64,000 nucleotides of DNA from Prevotella sp. (GCA_017554145.1 JAFZIZ010000009.1:1-64000); one strand, 5' to 3'; shown: positions 1-7,393, numbered from the stretch's first letter. Numbers and translations are program-made. Notes: generated from the sequence alone by a model not told the origin.

Positions 1-515
1 TATCTCCCCAGTTAGGAAAATTTTTCTCGTGCACTAGAAAAATATTTTTCCTCAGTTAGGTCGAAACTCTTCGTCATTCATTTGACGTTGCAAAGGTAAA
101 CATATTTCATTGCGGTTCACGAATTTTTCTCCCACTTTTTTTCGATTTTTTTTGGAGAGTGGTCACGAGTGTCATGTGTCATGAGTGTCATTAAGCAATT
201 CGGAGTGCGAAAATCCGCATAATAATATATAAATTAAAATTTATATTTATTATGAGCTGAAAATCCCCCTCCCAACTCAAAAACCTTAATGACACTCGTG
301 ACCTAATGACCTTAATGACACGAGCAAACAGCTAATACAAAGGATTTTCTCATTTTTGCTAACTGTGATTTGTGATTGATTTCTGCAAGCCTTGTGAAAA
401 AATATCTATTGAATCCTTGCGACTTCCTTTTTTTGTTAAAAAACTCACTTTTTACAACTAACAGTTGTTTAATCCGAATATTTGTTATATCTTTGCACCA
501 AAATCAGGACTTAAT
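1..515. other. Intergenic region with nested inverted repeats
   Basis: No convincing gene is seen before 516. Bases 13-51 form an AT-rich imperfect hairpin (AGGAAAA arm against TTTTTCCT) flanked by direct CAGTTAGG copies. Bases 161-175 (GGTCACGAGTGTCAT) are the exact reverse complement of 289-303. A second arm pair, 184-195 and 285-296, is nested inside, around an AT-rich near-palindrome at about 219-253. The last 110 bases hold a copy of a promoter-associated word (405-425) and the promoter of the next gene. No transposase is present, so it is described only as a repeat-rich spacer. Confidence 0.6.
465..495 (+). promoter_or_regulatory. Promoter of the split toxin / XRE pair
   Basis: TTG at 465-467, then 20 bp, then TATCTTTG at 488-495, matching the Bacteroidota vegetative promoter form (TTG-N20-TAnnTTTG). 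The first ATG is at 516, leaving a short leader. Confidence 0.6.
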
Positions 516-1067
516 ATGAAATTCGATAAGATACTAGATAATAATACCCTTTGGGCAATACGTGAAGACGACGCTAAGGATAACGTACTACAACAACTGT
601 TCGAACAATGGAACGATCCAGAATGATTAGTTGATTTCTTTATGGAGAATATGTCAGACTTGGAATCGTACTTTATGATTACAGATATCAATCAAGCGAT
701 CTATGACACCATTGAGGATAGCGAACGCATACAATGTCTGATCCTGGATATATCACCAGATGCCGACTTGGATAAGCTTTTCCGTCCTTTGAACAACAAT
801 CAAACAAGCGAGATGCTTCTTGGAAAAGAGAAGGCTCGTATTAAAGAACGACCTAACCACGCATCGTGGCTTCGCCTGTATGCCATCAAGTTAGAGCCAG
901 GATGTTATATCATTACTGGTGGTGCCATCAAGCTGACTCGTACGATGCAGGAACGTGAACACACCCTTCGTGAACTCAACAAGATGGAATATGTTCGCAA
1001 TTTCCTCATCAATGAAGGTGCTATTGACGCTGATGGACTTGTTGACTATCTTGCAGAGATACAATAA
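516..1067 (+). pseudogene. Toxin-position gene split by an in-frame TGA
   Basis: From ATG 516 the frame reads 36 codons (MKFDKILDNN...QWNDPE), meets TGA at 624-626, and continues in the same frame as LVDFF and then MENMSDLESYF through to TAA at 1067. The two parts read as one protein of about 183 residues. From memory, intact relatives in this order carry Trp where the TGA lies, so TGG to TGA is the simplest explanation. A downstream restart at ATG 642 would give a 141-residue protein lacking its N-terminus. It sits just before an XRE antitoxin gene in host-inhibition toxin-antitoxin order, but its biochemical activity is not recognised. Alternatives are stop readthrough or a functional restart product. 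Confidence 0.65.
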
Positions 1068-1089
1068 TATAAATAGAAAAGGAGGTAAC

Positions 1090-1434
1090 ATGAAACAGAA
1101 AACACTTGAATTCCTCGAGACTCACAAGAGCGAGACGCCATCAAAGTGGCGCGAGGAAGCAGAATGGAGACGAGCCAACGCTCATTGGCTCAGACACTCA
1201 CAGAAGATTGCCGTTAAGGTACTTTTGCGCATGAAGCAGGAGCACATGACACAGAAGTCTTTGGCTGAACGCATGAATTGTACGCAGCAGTATGTGTCTA
1301 AGATTCTCAAGGGCACAGAGAATATGTCGCTTGACACGCTTACGAGATTGGAAGATGCCCTTGGCATTGATCTCATTGTCGATGAACAAGTGGCTTATTC
1401 ATGCGTAGCAGCAGAAGAAGAGGTTTTTGCGTAA
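1090..1434 (+). CDS. XRE-family HTH antitoxin-like regulator
   Basis: 114 residues. The start at 1090 is chosen because a strong AGGAGG lies 6-7 bases upstream, unusual for this order; a longer in-frame start at 955 would overlap the preceding gene. Residues 45-100 form a HTH of the Cro/XRE type (LAERMNCTQQYVSKILKG, then LTRLEDALGIDL). The N-terminal 40 residues are charged and helical. It follows the interrupted toxin-position gene by 22 bases, so it is probably the DNA-binding antitoxin that would repress the pair from the 488 promoter. It appears intact while its partner is broken, a usual direction of decay in such modules. Confidence 0.75.
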   Translation: MKQKTLEFLETHKSETPSKWREEAEWRRANAHWLRHSQKIAVKVLLRMKQEHMTQKSLAERMNCTQQYVSKILKGTENMSLDTLTRLEDALGIDLIVDEQVAYSCVAAEEEVFA

Positions 1435-1458
1435 ATAATTCAGAAATCTATATATCAA

Positions 1459-1486
1459 CGTGCGAAAGTAATTTCGCACGTTTTTT
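1459..1486 (+). terminator. Rho-independent terminator after the XRE gene
   Basis: Nine-base stem CGTGCGAAA (1459-1467) / TTTCGCACG (1472-1480) with a 4-base loop, followed by six T. The same hairpin and its upstream flank recur at 3560-3613. Confidence 0.85.
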
Positions 1487-1507
1487 ATTCCCATTCTTCC
1501 ATCCTTC

Positions 1508-1582
1508 CTTTACTTCCCTCTATAACCATTATAAAATTTCTTTTGAAATCCTTGCGACTTTATGAATTTATTCGTATCTTTG
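1508..1582 (+). promoter_or_regulatory. Repeated junction block and Fic promoter
   Basis: Bases 1508-1560 are about 50/53 identical to 2743-2795 and end in TTGAAATCCTTGCGACTT. The internal TTG (1552-1554) lies 20 bp before TATCTTTG (1575-1582), so the block supplies the -33 part of a promoter for the Fic gene. Confidence 0.7.
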
Positions 1583-1634
1583 TACTTTGAATAACTAAGA
1601 ATTAATTCAATATGATGGCTATCATAGGAGAAAA

Positions 1635-2642
1635 ATGGATGCAATAATTGCTAAATATAAGAAGGCTGACGAAAACAACCGCTTGCTATCCGCATACAGG
1701 CCTCTGCCACCTGAAACGCTTAAATCGTTGCGTGAGTATTATCGTGTTGGACTAACCTATACGAGTAATGCCCTTGAAGGTAACAGCTTGACGGAATCGG
1801 AAACCAAGGTGGTGATTGAAGACGGGTTGACGATAGAGGGCAAGCCTCTGCGTGACCATTACGAGGCAGTTGGTCATGCCAAAGCATACGATTACGTCTA
1901 CCAGATTATGGAAAAGGAAAGGCTTACAGAAGAGGATATCCTGAATCTTCACAGCCTGTTCTATCAACAGATTGATGCAGAGAAGGCTGGGCACTATCGT
2001 AACGTGAAGGTATATATCAGTGGTAGCCGCTATGCAGTTGCAGCCGTCTCGAAGATTCCGAGTGAGATGCAGAAACTCGTCAAATGGTATAATGACAACG
2101 AAAAGAAGTTGCACCCCATAGAGTTGGCTGCTACATTGCATCAGCGTTTTGTGTTTATCCACCCCTTTGTGGATGGCAATGGTCGTGTGGCACGCCTGTT
2201 GATGAACCTCGCTTTGTTGCGTAATGGTTTTACCATCGCCATTATTCCTGCTATACTGCGTCACGAATATATCTATTCGCTCGAAACAGCACATACTCGC
2301 CCAGAAGTGTTCACAGACTTTATTGCTGACCGTGTGATAGCCACACAGCTCGACTTGCTGAGACTGATGAGGGATGATGACACTGTAAATGACACTGTAA
2401 ATGACACTGTAAATGATACTGTAAATGATACTGTAAAATCTGGCGTGTCTGCATTGTCTAAGACTGAGCAAACGGTGTTGGCTGCTATCAGTTCATTCCC
2501 TGATTATTCATACGAGAAGTTGGCAGAATACTGTCATTTTTCTCGCCCCACTATTGCGAGAACAATCAAGACGTTGCAAAACCGTGAGTATATTCGTCGT
2601 ATTGGTTCTGACAAGACTGGTCATTGGAAAGTAAATATCTAA
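1635..2642 (+). CDS. Fic family protein (class II, winged-helix C-terminus)
   Basis: 335 residues. The Fic signature HPFVDGNGRVAR is at about 176-187, so it is predicted to transfer AMP (or another nucleotide) from a nucleotide donor to a hydroxyl on a target protein. An inhibitory-helix motif of the S-x-x-x-E-G type (SNALEGN, 44-50) lies N-terminal, as in self-inhibited class II Fic enzymes. A Fic_N-type segment precedes the core. The C-terminal 60 residues look like a winged helix. Between core and helix are five in-frame 12-bp repeats giving (DTVN)n. The start at 1635 has TAGGAG 5 bases upstream. Context suggests a defence or toxin role, but Fic proteins also act in ordinary regulation. 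Confidence 0.85.
   Translation: MDAIIAKYKKADENNRLLSAYRPLPPETLKSLREYYRVGLTYTSNALEGNSLTESETKVVIEDGLTIEGKPLRDHYEAVGHAKAYDYVYQIMEKERLTEEDILNLHSLFYQQIDAEKAGHYRNVKVYISGSRYAVAAVSKIPSEMQKLVKWYNDNEKKLHPIELAATLHQRFVFIHPFVDGNGRVARLLMNLALLRNGFTIAIIPAILRHEYIYSLETAHTRPEVFTDFIADRVIATQLDLLRLMRDDDTVNDTVNDTVNDTVNDTVKSGVSALSKTEQTVLAAISSFPDYSYEKLAEYCHFSRPTIARTIKTLQNREYIRRIGSDKTGHWKVNI
2379..2438 (+). repeat. 12-bp tandem repeat inside the Fic gene
   Basis: Five copies of GACACTGTAAAT or one- to two-base variants, in frame, encoding DTVN units in the linker between the Fic core and the C-terminal winged helix. A copy-number change would alter linker length in four-residue steps without breaking the frame. Confidence 0.85.
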
Positions 2643-2655
2643 TATATCCTTCCAT

Positions 2656-2735
2656 CCTTCCATTCTTGCATCCTTCCATTCTTGCATCCTTCCATTCTTG
2701 CATTCTTGCATTCTTGCATTCTTGCATTCTTGCAT
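2656..2735. repeat. Intergenic minisatellite
   Basis: Three copies of the 16-bp CCTTCCATTCTTGCAT followed by four copies of the 8-bp TCTTGCAT, directly after the Fic stop codon. No spacer variation, so it is not a CRISPR array. Function unknown. Confidence 0.85.
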
Positions 2736-2742
2736 CTATAAC

Positions 2743-2817
2743 CTTTACTTCCTTCTATAACCTTTATAAAATTTCTATTGAAATCCTTGCGACTTTCCCT
2801 TTTTCTATGTACCTTTG
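2743..2817 (+). promoter_or_regulatory. Repeated junction block and zeta-kinase promoter
   Basis: Second copy of the 53-bp junction block (2743-2795), with TTG at 2787-2789, 20 bp, then TACCTTTG at 2810-2817. The next ATG at 2826 is only 8 bases past the box, so the transcript is probably leaderless or nearly so. Confidence 0.7.
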
Positions 2818-2825
2818 CAGGCGTT

Positions 2826-3407
2826 ATGACAGATAAGCATCTCTATATCATCAGTGGTCCTAATGGTGCAGGAAAAACTACGGCATCATATAGTGTCCTG
2901 CCAAGAATTCTGCAATGCAAGGAATTTGTCAATGCAGATGAGATTGCGCGTGGTCTATCTCCATTCAATCCTGAGAGTGTGGCAATAGAGGCAGGCAGAT
3001 TGATGCTTAGCCGTATCAAGGATTTATTATCTAGAAATGAAAGCTTTTCCATTGAAACCACACTTGCCACTCGATCTTATTTCCGTTTGATAGAGAAAGC
3101 CCACCAGCAGGGATATGAGGTAACCTTGCTCTATTTTTGGCTGAAGTCACCAGAGCAAGCTATGGAGCGTGTAGCAGAAAGAGTAAGCAAAGGTGGTCAT
3201 AACATACCCAAGGATATTATTATTCGAAGGTATTATGAGGGTATTGATAATCTTTTCAATATATATATGCCTATTGTTGACACCTGGGTTTTAGTCAACA
3301 ATAGTGAGACTCCCAGAAGTATTGTTGCCACTGGTGGTAAAGATCAAGAATCGTTAATAAGAAATTGCGTTTTATTCAAAAAAATAGAAGAATATGTCAA
3401 GCGTTGA
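2826..3407 (+). CDS. Zeta-toxin-like P-loop kinase
   Basis: 193 residues from ATG 2826. The longer in-frame start at 2778 lies upstream of the promoter box and is rejected. Residues 11-19 are a Walker A motif GPNGAGKTT. NADEIARGLSPFNP follows, and FSIETTLATRSY is the substrate-side motif seen in the zeta/AAA_33 kinase family. Zeta toxins phosphorylate UDP-N-acetylglucosamine and block wall synthesis; family members of this short form are less well studied, so the substrate is inferred. Its 3' end overlaps a 53-residue ORF by 14 bases, and the pair resembles a toxin-first toxin-antitoxin unit. Confidence 0.75.
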   Translation: MTDKHLYIISGPNGAGKTTASYSVLPRILQCKEFVNADEIARGLSPFNPESVAIEAGRLMLSRIKDLLSRNESFSIETTLATRSYFRLIEKAHQQGYEVTLLYFWLKSPEQAMERVAERVSKGGHNIPKDIIIRRYYEGIDNLFNIYMPIVDTWVLVNNSETPRSIVATGGKDQESLIRNCVLFKKIEEYVKR

Positions 3408-3555
3408 ACATAATGAAATGGTAGAGAAGATTACGCGAGGTTTGGAAATAGCCGAGCGTGAAATGTTGGAGGAGAAAGCCAAGAACGATGAAGATGTCAT
3501 TGTTTGTGGTGATGACAATGTTATCCGTCATATTCCTGCAAAGAATTTTCTTTGA
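3394..3555 (+). CDS. Small antitoxin candidate overlapping the zeta kinase
   Basis: 53 residues: MSSVEHNEMVEKITRGLEIA at the N-terminus, a Glu-rich helix (EREMLEEKAK), then a short hydrophobic/polar tail ending AKNFL. It begins inside the kinase gene, overlapping by 14 bases in another frame, which implies translational coupling. It is followed by a strong terminator. From memory, similar 50-60 residue proteins commonly follow zeta-like kinases in Bacteroidota. The antitoxin role is inference from position and size. Its small size makes it easy to miss in automated annotation. Confidence 0.65.
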   Translation: MSSVEHNEMVEKITRGLEIAEREMLEEKAKNDEDVIVCGDDNVIRHIPAKNFL

Positions 3556-3585
3556 ATTCAAATAATTCAGAAATCTATATAAAAG

Positions 3586-3613
3586 CGTGCGGAAGTAATT
3601 TCGCACGTTTTTT
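3586..3613 (+). terminator. Rho-independent terminator after the zeta pair
   Basis: Stem CGTGCGGAA (3586-3594) / TTTCGCACG (3599-3607), then six T. Together with a 22-base upstream flank (3560-3581) it is a second copy of the element at 1434-1486. Confidence 0.85.
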
Positions 3614-3620
3614 ATTCCCC

Positions 3621-3680
3621 CTTAAACCTTTAACCTTAAACCTTTAACCGTTAACCTTTAACCGTTAACCTTTAACCTTT
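3621..3680. repeat. TTAACC/TTAAACC simple repeat
   Basis: Runs of CTTTAACC, CTTAAACC and CGTTAACC. The reverse complement of the GGTTAAAG-type words found between genes at 16,130, 17,170, 21,320, 23,260 and 37,920. Confidence 0.7.
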
Positions 3681-3806
3681 ATCTGGGACATGATTAATGT
3701 ATATGATTTACGAGTGCTAAGTATATAGTTTATGCCTGCTAAGTACTATACTAACGAGTGCTAAACATATAAGTTTTTGAATCGAAAGCCTAAGGCAAAC
3801 GATTTA

Positions 3807-3865
3807 TTCCCAGCGTGGGAAAGTTTCATTCCCAACGTGGGAACTTTTTATTCCCAACGTGGGAA
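3807..3865. repeat. Three TTCCCAnCGTGGGAA near-palindromes, 22-bp period
   Basis: Copies at 3807-3821, 3829-3843 and 3851-3865, each with TTCCCA and TGGGAA arms around a 3-base centre. The period of 22 bp is about two helical turns, so the copies face the same side of the DNA. Confidence 0.85.
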
Positions 3866-3876
3866 TATTTGCGAGC

Positions 3877-3904
3877 ATTAATGGTAGCAATTGCTACTAT
3901 TAAT
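3877..3904. repeat. 28-base palindrome
   Basis: ATTAAT arms around a perfect 14-base centre GTAGCAATTGCTAC. It could be an operator, a cruciform or a recombination site. Confidence 0.7.
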
Positions 3905-4022
3905 AGTAACAGGTAAAAGTATTAATAGTAAAACGCCGTATCGCTACGAGAGAAACGGCCTTTCTCTCTTTCCGTTTTTACCTATAACCCTTTCTCTTTT
4001 TCTCAAATTTCTATTGAAATCC

Positions 4023-4053
4023 TTGCAACTTACAAAGATATTTACTATCTTTG
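4023..4053 (+). promoter_or_regulatory. Promoter of the DUF2971-hsd locus
   Basis: TTG at 4023-4025 inside the word TTGAAATCCTTGCAACTT, 20 bp, TATCTTTG at 4046-4053. Likely drives the genes from 4117 through hsdS and beyond. Confidence 0.7.
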
Positions 4054-4116
4054 CGTTTGATAAACTTAAGGCAATTAGGGAACTACTGCTAAACAAATCT
4101 ATTGTTCGTACACAAA

Positions 4117-4881
4117 ATGGGAAAGAGTATATTATATAAATACCTTGATGCCAAAGGCGGATTGATGATGCTATACTATAGCAATCTTCAATTCACTAAT
4201 GCCACCAAGTTTAATGACCCATTTGATTGCCACCCTGCATTGTTTGATTTTTCAAACGTTCCCGAAACTAAATACAATTGGCCTCCTAAGGATTTTCTTA
4301 AGTTGAAGGGAGAAACCGATATGGAGAACCAAAGAAATAATACTTGGATTTCCTGTTTTTCAAAAGTTTACGATTCATTGCTGATGTGGGCTTATTATAA
4401 CGGACATAAAGGAGTATGTATTGGTTTAAACAAAGAAGCACTTTTAGAGTGCTTGCAATATAAATTCTTTGGTCTTTATTTCCCTTTCGCCGAAGAAGTC
4501 AAATATAAAGACATCATTCCTAAAGTTGATTATTTTAATGAGCATCCTTCTTGGCTTGAATTACTGACAACTAAGGCAAAGGATTGGGAGCACGAACAAG
4601 AGGTACGTTTAATTACTATAGAGCCTGCATGGATTGATGCTAAGCGATGTATCCCCGATGAGTTTAAGGGAGAAGAATTAGTTGATGGGAAGGAGATAAG
4701 GCATTATCCCTCTATATCCAGTGATTGTTTCGAATCTCTCTATTTAGGCATTAAGATTAGCAAGGAAGATAAAGAGAAACTGATAAAGGTAGCAAAGAAA
4801 TTGAATCCAAACATAAAGATTTATCAAATGACAATAGACCCTGATGCATTAAGGCTAAAGGGCGAAATAATTGAAAGTTAA
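4117..4881 (+). CDS. DUF2971 domain protein
   Basis: 254 residues from ATG 4117; an upstream TTG at 4102 is in frame but less likely. It has the DUF2971 pattern: LYKYLD near the start, LQFTNATKFNDPFDC (about residues 25-39), WISCFSKVYDSLLMWAYYNG with HKGVCIGL, and a late WEHEQEVRLI. Biochemical function is unknown. Proteins of this family are frequent in defence islands. The stop codon is 2 bases before hsdM, so it is translated from the same message and probably belongs with the restriction locus. It begins behind the repeated promoter block, like the toxin units upstream. Confidence 0.75.
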   Translation: MGKSILYKYLDAKGGLMMLYYSNLQFTNATKFNDPFDCHPALFDFSNVPETKYNWPPKDFLKLKGETDMENQRNNTWISCFSKVYDSLLMWAYYNGHKGVCIGLNKEALLECLQYKFFGLYFPFAEEVKYKDIIPKVDYFNEHPSWLELLTTKAKDWEHEQEVRLITIEPAWIDAKRCIPDEFKGEELVDGKEIRHYPSISSDCFESLYLGIKISKEDKEKLIKVAKKLNPNIKIYQMTIDPDALRLKGEIIES

Positions 4882-4883
4882 TT

Positions 4884-6446
4884 ATGGCAAAGAAACAGAT
4901 AAAAGAAAAAGCGATAGAAGAGGCTTTGTGGGAGTCGGCGAATAAACTGCGTGGCTCTGTGGAGCCCTCAGAATACAAACATGTGGTGCTAAGCCTGATA
5001 TTCTTGAAGTATGCCAACGACCGTTTTACGGAGCGACGTAATGAGTTGGTGGCTGAGGGTAAGGAGGCTTTTGCTGATAATCCTGTGTTCTATAATGCTA
5101 AGAACGTATTCTATTTGGAGCCAGAGAGTCGTTGGGATTACCTGATTGAGAACTCTAAACAGAACGATATTGCCATTAAGATAGACAAAGCTTTGGCAAA
5201 GGTGGAGCAGAATAACCCAACACTAAAGGGCGCTTTACCAAGCAATTATTATGCAGGCCTTTCCTTAGATCGCACTAAGTTGGCTGCATTGCTCGACGAG
5301 ATTAACAAGATTGATACGCTGAAAGACCCAGAGAACGATCTCATTGGTCGTGTCTATGAATACTTCTTGGGTAAGTTCGCTATTGCAGAAGGTAAGGGTA
5401 AAGGAGAGTACTACACGCCAAAGACCATCGTTAATCTGATAGCTGAGATGATTGAGCCTTATCGTGGTAAGATTTACGACCCCTGTTGTGGTTCTGGAGG
5501 TATGTTCGTGCAGAGCATGAAATTCATAGAGGCTCATCATGGTAACAAACGTGATATCTCTGTTTATGGACAGGAATATACTAACACCACTTATAAACTG
5601 GCAAAGATGAACCTCGCCATTCGTGGTATCGCCTGTAATCTGGGCGAGATGGCTGCTGATACTTTCCACAACGACCAGCATAAGGACTTGAAGGCTGATT
5701 TCATTATGGCGAATCCACCTTTTAATCAGAAGGCTTGGCGAGCAGAGAACGAACTGAAGGACGATCCCCGTTGGGTGGGTTATGATGTTCCACCAACAAG
5801 TAATGCCAACTATGGTTGGATTCTGAATATTGCTTCTAAGCTTTCTGCTAATGGAATTGCAGGCTTCCTGTTGGCTAATGGAGCATTAAGTGGCGATGGT
5901 ACAGAACTCGCTATCCGCAAGCAGCTACTTCAAAACCATCTGGTAGAAGCAATCGTTATTCTGCCTCGAAATATGTTCTACTCAACAGATATTAGCGTTA
6001 CGCTTTGGATTCTGAATAACAACAAAAAAGCCCGTGGTGTAGAGCAGAATGGTAAATTGGTGAAATACCGCAACCGTGAAAACGAAGTACTCTTTATCGA
6101 TTTGCGCCAATGGGGTGAGCCTTATGAAAAGAAATATATACAGTTCTCACCAGAGCAAATTCAGCAGATAGCCGATAACTTTCACAACTGGCAGCGTGAG
6201 GGTTATGAACAAACCTATCACAACGAGCCTGAATATTGTTATTCTGCAACGCTCGAAGAAATCGAGAAGAAAGGCTGGAGCCTTGTTCCCAGCAAATACA
6301 TCGAGTTTAAGAATCGTGATGAGCAGATAGACTTCGACACCAAGATGCGCCAATTGCAGGCAGAAATGAGCGACCTGTTGCAACAGGAAGAAGCAAGCAA
6401 GAAGGAGTTGAAGGAATTGTTTGAAAAGTTAGGGTACAAAATTTAA
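4884..6446 (+). CDS. hsdM: Type I restriction-modification methyltransferase subunit
   Basis: 520 residues. The N-terminal helical HsdM_N domain covers about 1-150. The Mtase core has GEYYTPK (174-180), the SAM-binding motif DPCCGSGG (199-206) and the catalytic NPPF (277-280) for N6-adenine methylation. With HsdS it would form the modification enzyme, and with HsdR the restriction complex. The C-terminal 60 residues are charged and coiled, as expected for contact with HsdS. It is intact and of usual length. It is separated from hsdS by a metallophosphoesterase gene, which is not the standard order. Confidence 0.95.
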   Translation: MAKKQIKEKAIEEALWESANKLRGSVEPSEYKHVVLSLIFLKYANDRFTERRNELVAEGKEAFADNPVFYNAKNVFYLEPESRWDYLIENSKQNDIAIKIDKALAKVEQNNPTLKGALPSNYYAGLSLDRTKLAALLDEINKIDTLKDPENDLIGRVYEYFLGKFAIAEGKGKGEYYTPKTIVNLIAEMIEPYRGKIYDPCCGSGGMFVQSMKFIEAHHGNKRDISVYGQEYTNTTYKLAKMNLAIRGIACNLGEMAADTFHNDQHKDLKADFIMANPPFNQKAWRAENELKDDPRWVGYDVPPTSNANYGWILNIASKLSANGIAGFLLANGALSGDGTELAIRKQLLQNHLVEAIVILPRNMFYSTDISVTLWILNNNKKARGVEQNGKLVKYRNRENEVLFIDLRQWGEPYEKKYIQFSPEQIQQIADNFHNWQREGYEQTYHNEPEYCYSATLEEIEKKGWSLVPSKYIEFKNRDEQIDFDTKMRQLQAEMSDLLQQEEASKKELKELFEKLGYKI

Positions 6447-6521
6447 AAATCTTTCCAGTTTTTGAAGAATTGGAAAGAATTAGAAAAAAGATAAGACATT
6501 ATATAATTATAAGATATTGCG

Positions 6522-7370
6522 ATGACAAAACGGGAACATACGAATCTTAATCAAATGGCACAAGAAGTCTCAAGCTCGACCTGCGGCATACGCTTCCAGT
6601 ATGTCAGCGACCTGCATTTGGAGTTTCCGCAAAATTGTCAATGGATTGCAAAACACCCTCTGGAGGTTACGGGGGACATTTTACTTATCGCTGGCGATAC
6701 GGCATATCTGGATTTGCCAGACTCAAAAAGCGACACCTATTCAACATATCAATTTTGGGATTGGGCAAGCGAGCACTACAATAAGGTAATTGTATGCTTG
6801 GGCAACCACGATTTCTATGGATACTACGACCTTCACTCCATACCGAACGGTTTTTGCAAGCAAATTCGGCACAATGTGCATGCATACTACAACAGTGTGG
6901 TACATCTTGACGGCATAGATGTTATCGTATCTACATTATGGTCGAAGATAGAACCGTATGATGCATATTTGACAGAAAGGAATGTTAGTGACTTCTATCG
7001 CATTATGTATGATGGGAATCGTCTGACAGCAGATGATTTCAACCAGGAACATGAGCGTTGCCTCACTTTCATCCAACAAGCTATTTCAGAAAGTGATGCT
7101 AAAAAGATTATTGTTGTCACACATCATGTTCCCACACAATTATGCACGGCAGCAGAATTTCAGAACAGTACCATCAATGGTGCCTTCACGGTAGAATTGG
7201 GCACGTTTATTTCCGATAGTCGCATTGATTACTGGATTTATGGACATTCGCACCGCAATATCAAAGCGCAAATAGGTAATACTCTCATCTTATCTAATCA
7301 ATTGGGCTATATTTCCCACAGAGAACATCTGGGGAATGGGTTTAACCCTTCGGCAATGTTTGAAGTATAA
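6522..7370 (+). CDS. Metallophosphoesterase nested between hsdM and hsdS
   Basis: 282 residues with all calcineurin-like metal-binding motifs: YVSDLHLEF (27-35), IAGDT (56-60), LGNHDFYG (93-100), VVTHHVPT and YGHSHRN near the C-terminal third. It should be an active dinuclear-metal phosphoesterase or nuclease; the substrate is not evident. It is too short for an SbcD subunit and no SbcC lies beside it. It follows hsdM by 75 bases and precedes hsdS by 23 bases on the same strand, so it is probably co-transcribed. Its place inside the hsd operon suggests a defence or accessory role; that is inference. Confidence 0.85.
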   Translation: MTKREHTNLNQMAQEVSSSTCGIRFQYVSDLHLEFPQNCQWIAKHPLEVTGDILLIAGDTAYLDLPDSKSDTYSTYQFWDWASEHYNKVIVCLGNHDFYGYYDLHSIPNGFCKQIRHNVHAYYNSVVHLDGIDVIVSTLWSKIEPYDAYLTERNVSDFYRIMYDGNRLTADDFNQEHERCLTFIQQAISESDAKKIIVVTHHVPTQLCTAAEFQNSTINGAFTVELGTFISDSRIDYWIYGHSHRNIKAQIGNTLILSNQLGYISHREHLGNGFNPSAMFEV

Positions 7371-7393
7371 ATCATTAAGAAAAATAAAAGAAG

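Larger units (their letters stand above)
3682..4045. other. Repeat-rich spacer with iteron-like and palindromic elements
   Basis: No gene is supported here. Three imperfect CGAGTGCTAA-type repeats start at 3710, 3733 and 3754. Three TTCCCAnCGTGGGAA elements follow at exact 22-bp spacing. A 28-base near-palindrome lies at 3877-3904. The region ends in a third copy of the promoter-associated word at 4012-4031. The density of ordered repeats suggests a protein-binding or recombination site, but no recombinase gene is adjacent. Confidence 0.6.

Noticed and set aside
624..626. Selenocysteine codon
   Set aside because: No selenoprotein family fits, and the likely ancestral residue is Trp. No downstream SECIS-like stem was noticed; a nonsense change is simpler.
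1752..2471. 239-codon antisense frame over the Fic gene
   Set aside because: It is made by the reverse reading of the Fic core and the 12-bp repeat (runs of Ile-Tyr-Ser); no domain is visible.
2656..2735. Possible CRISPR array
   Set aside because: Units are directly joined with no unique spacers, and no cas genes are present. The same applies to 17194-17254 and 23260-23340.
3891..4139. 82-codon frame before the DUF2971 gene
   Set aside because: It runs through the palindrome and the promoter block, has low-complexity sequence, and overlaps a better-supported start.
6522..7370. SbcD nuclease
   Set aside because: Too short, no SbcC partner, and no C-terminal capping domain.
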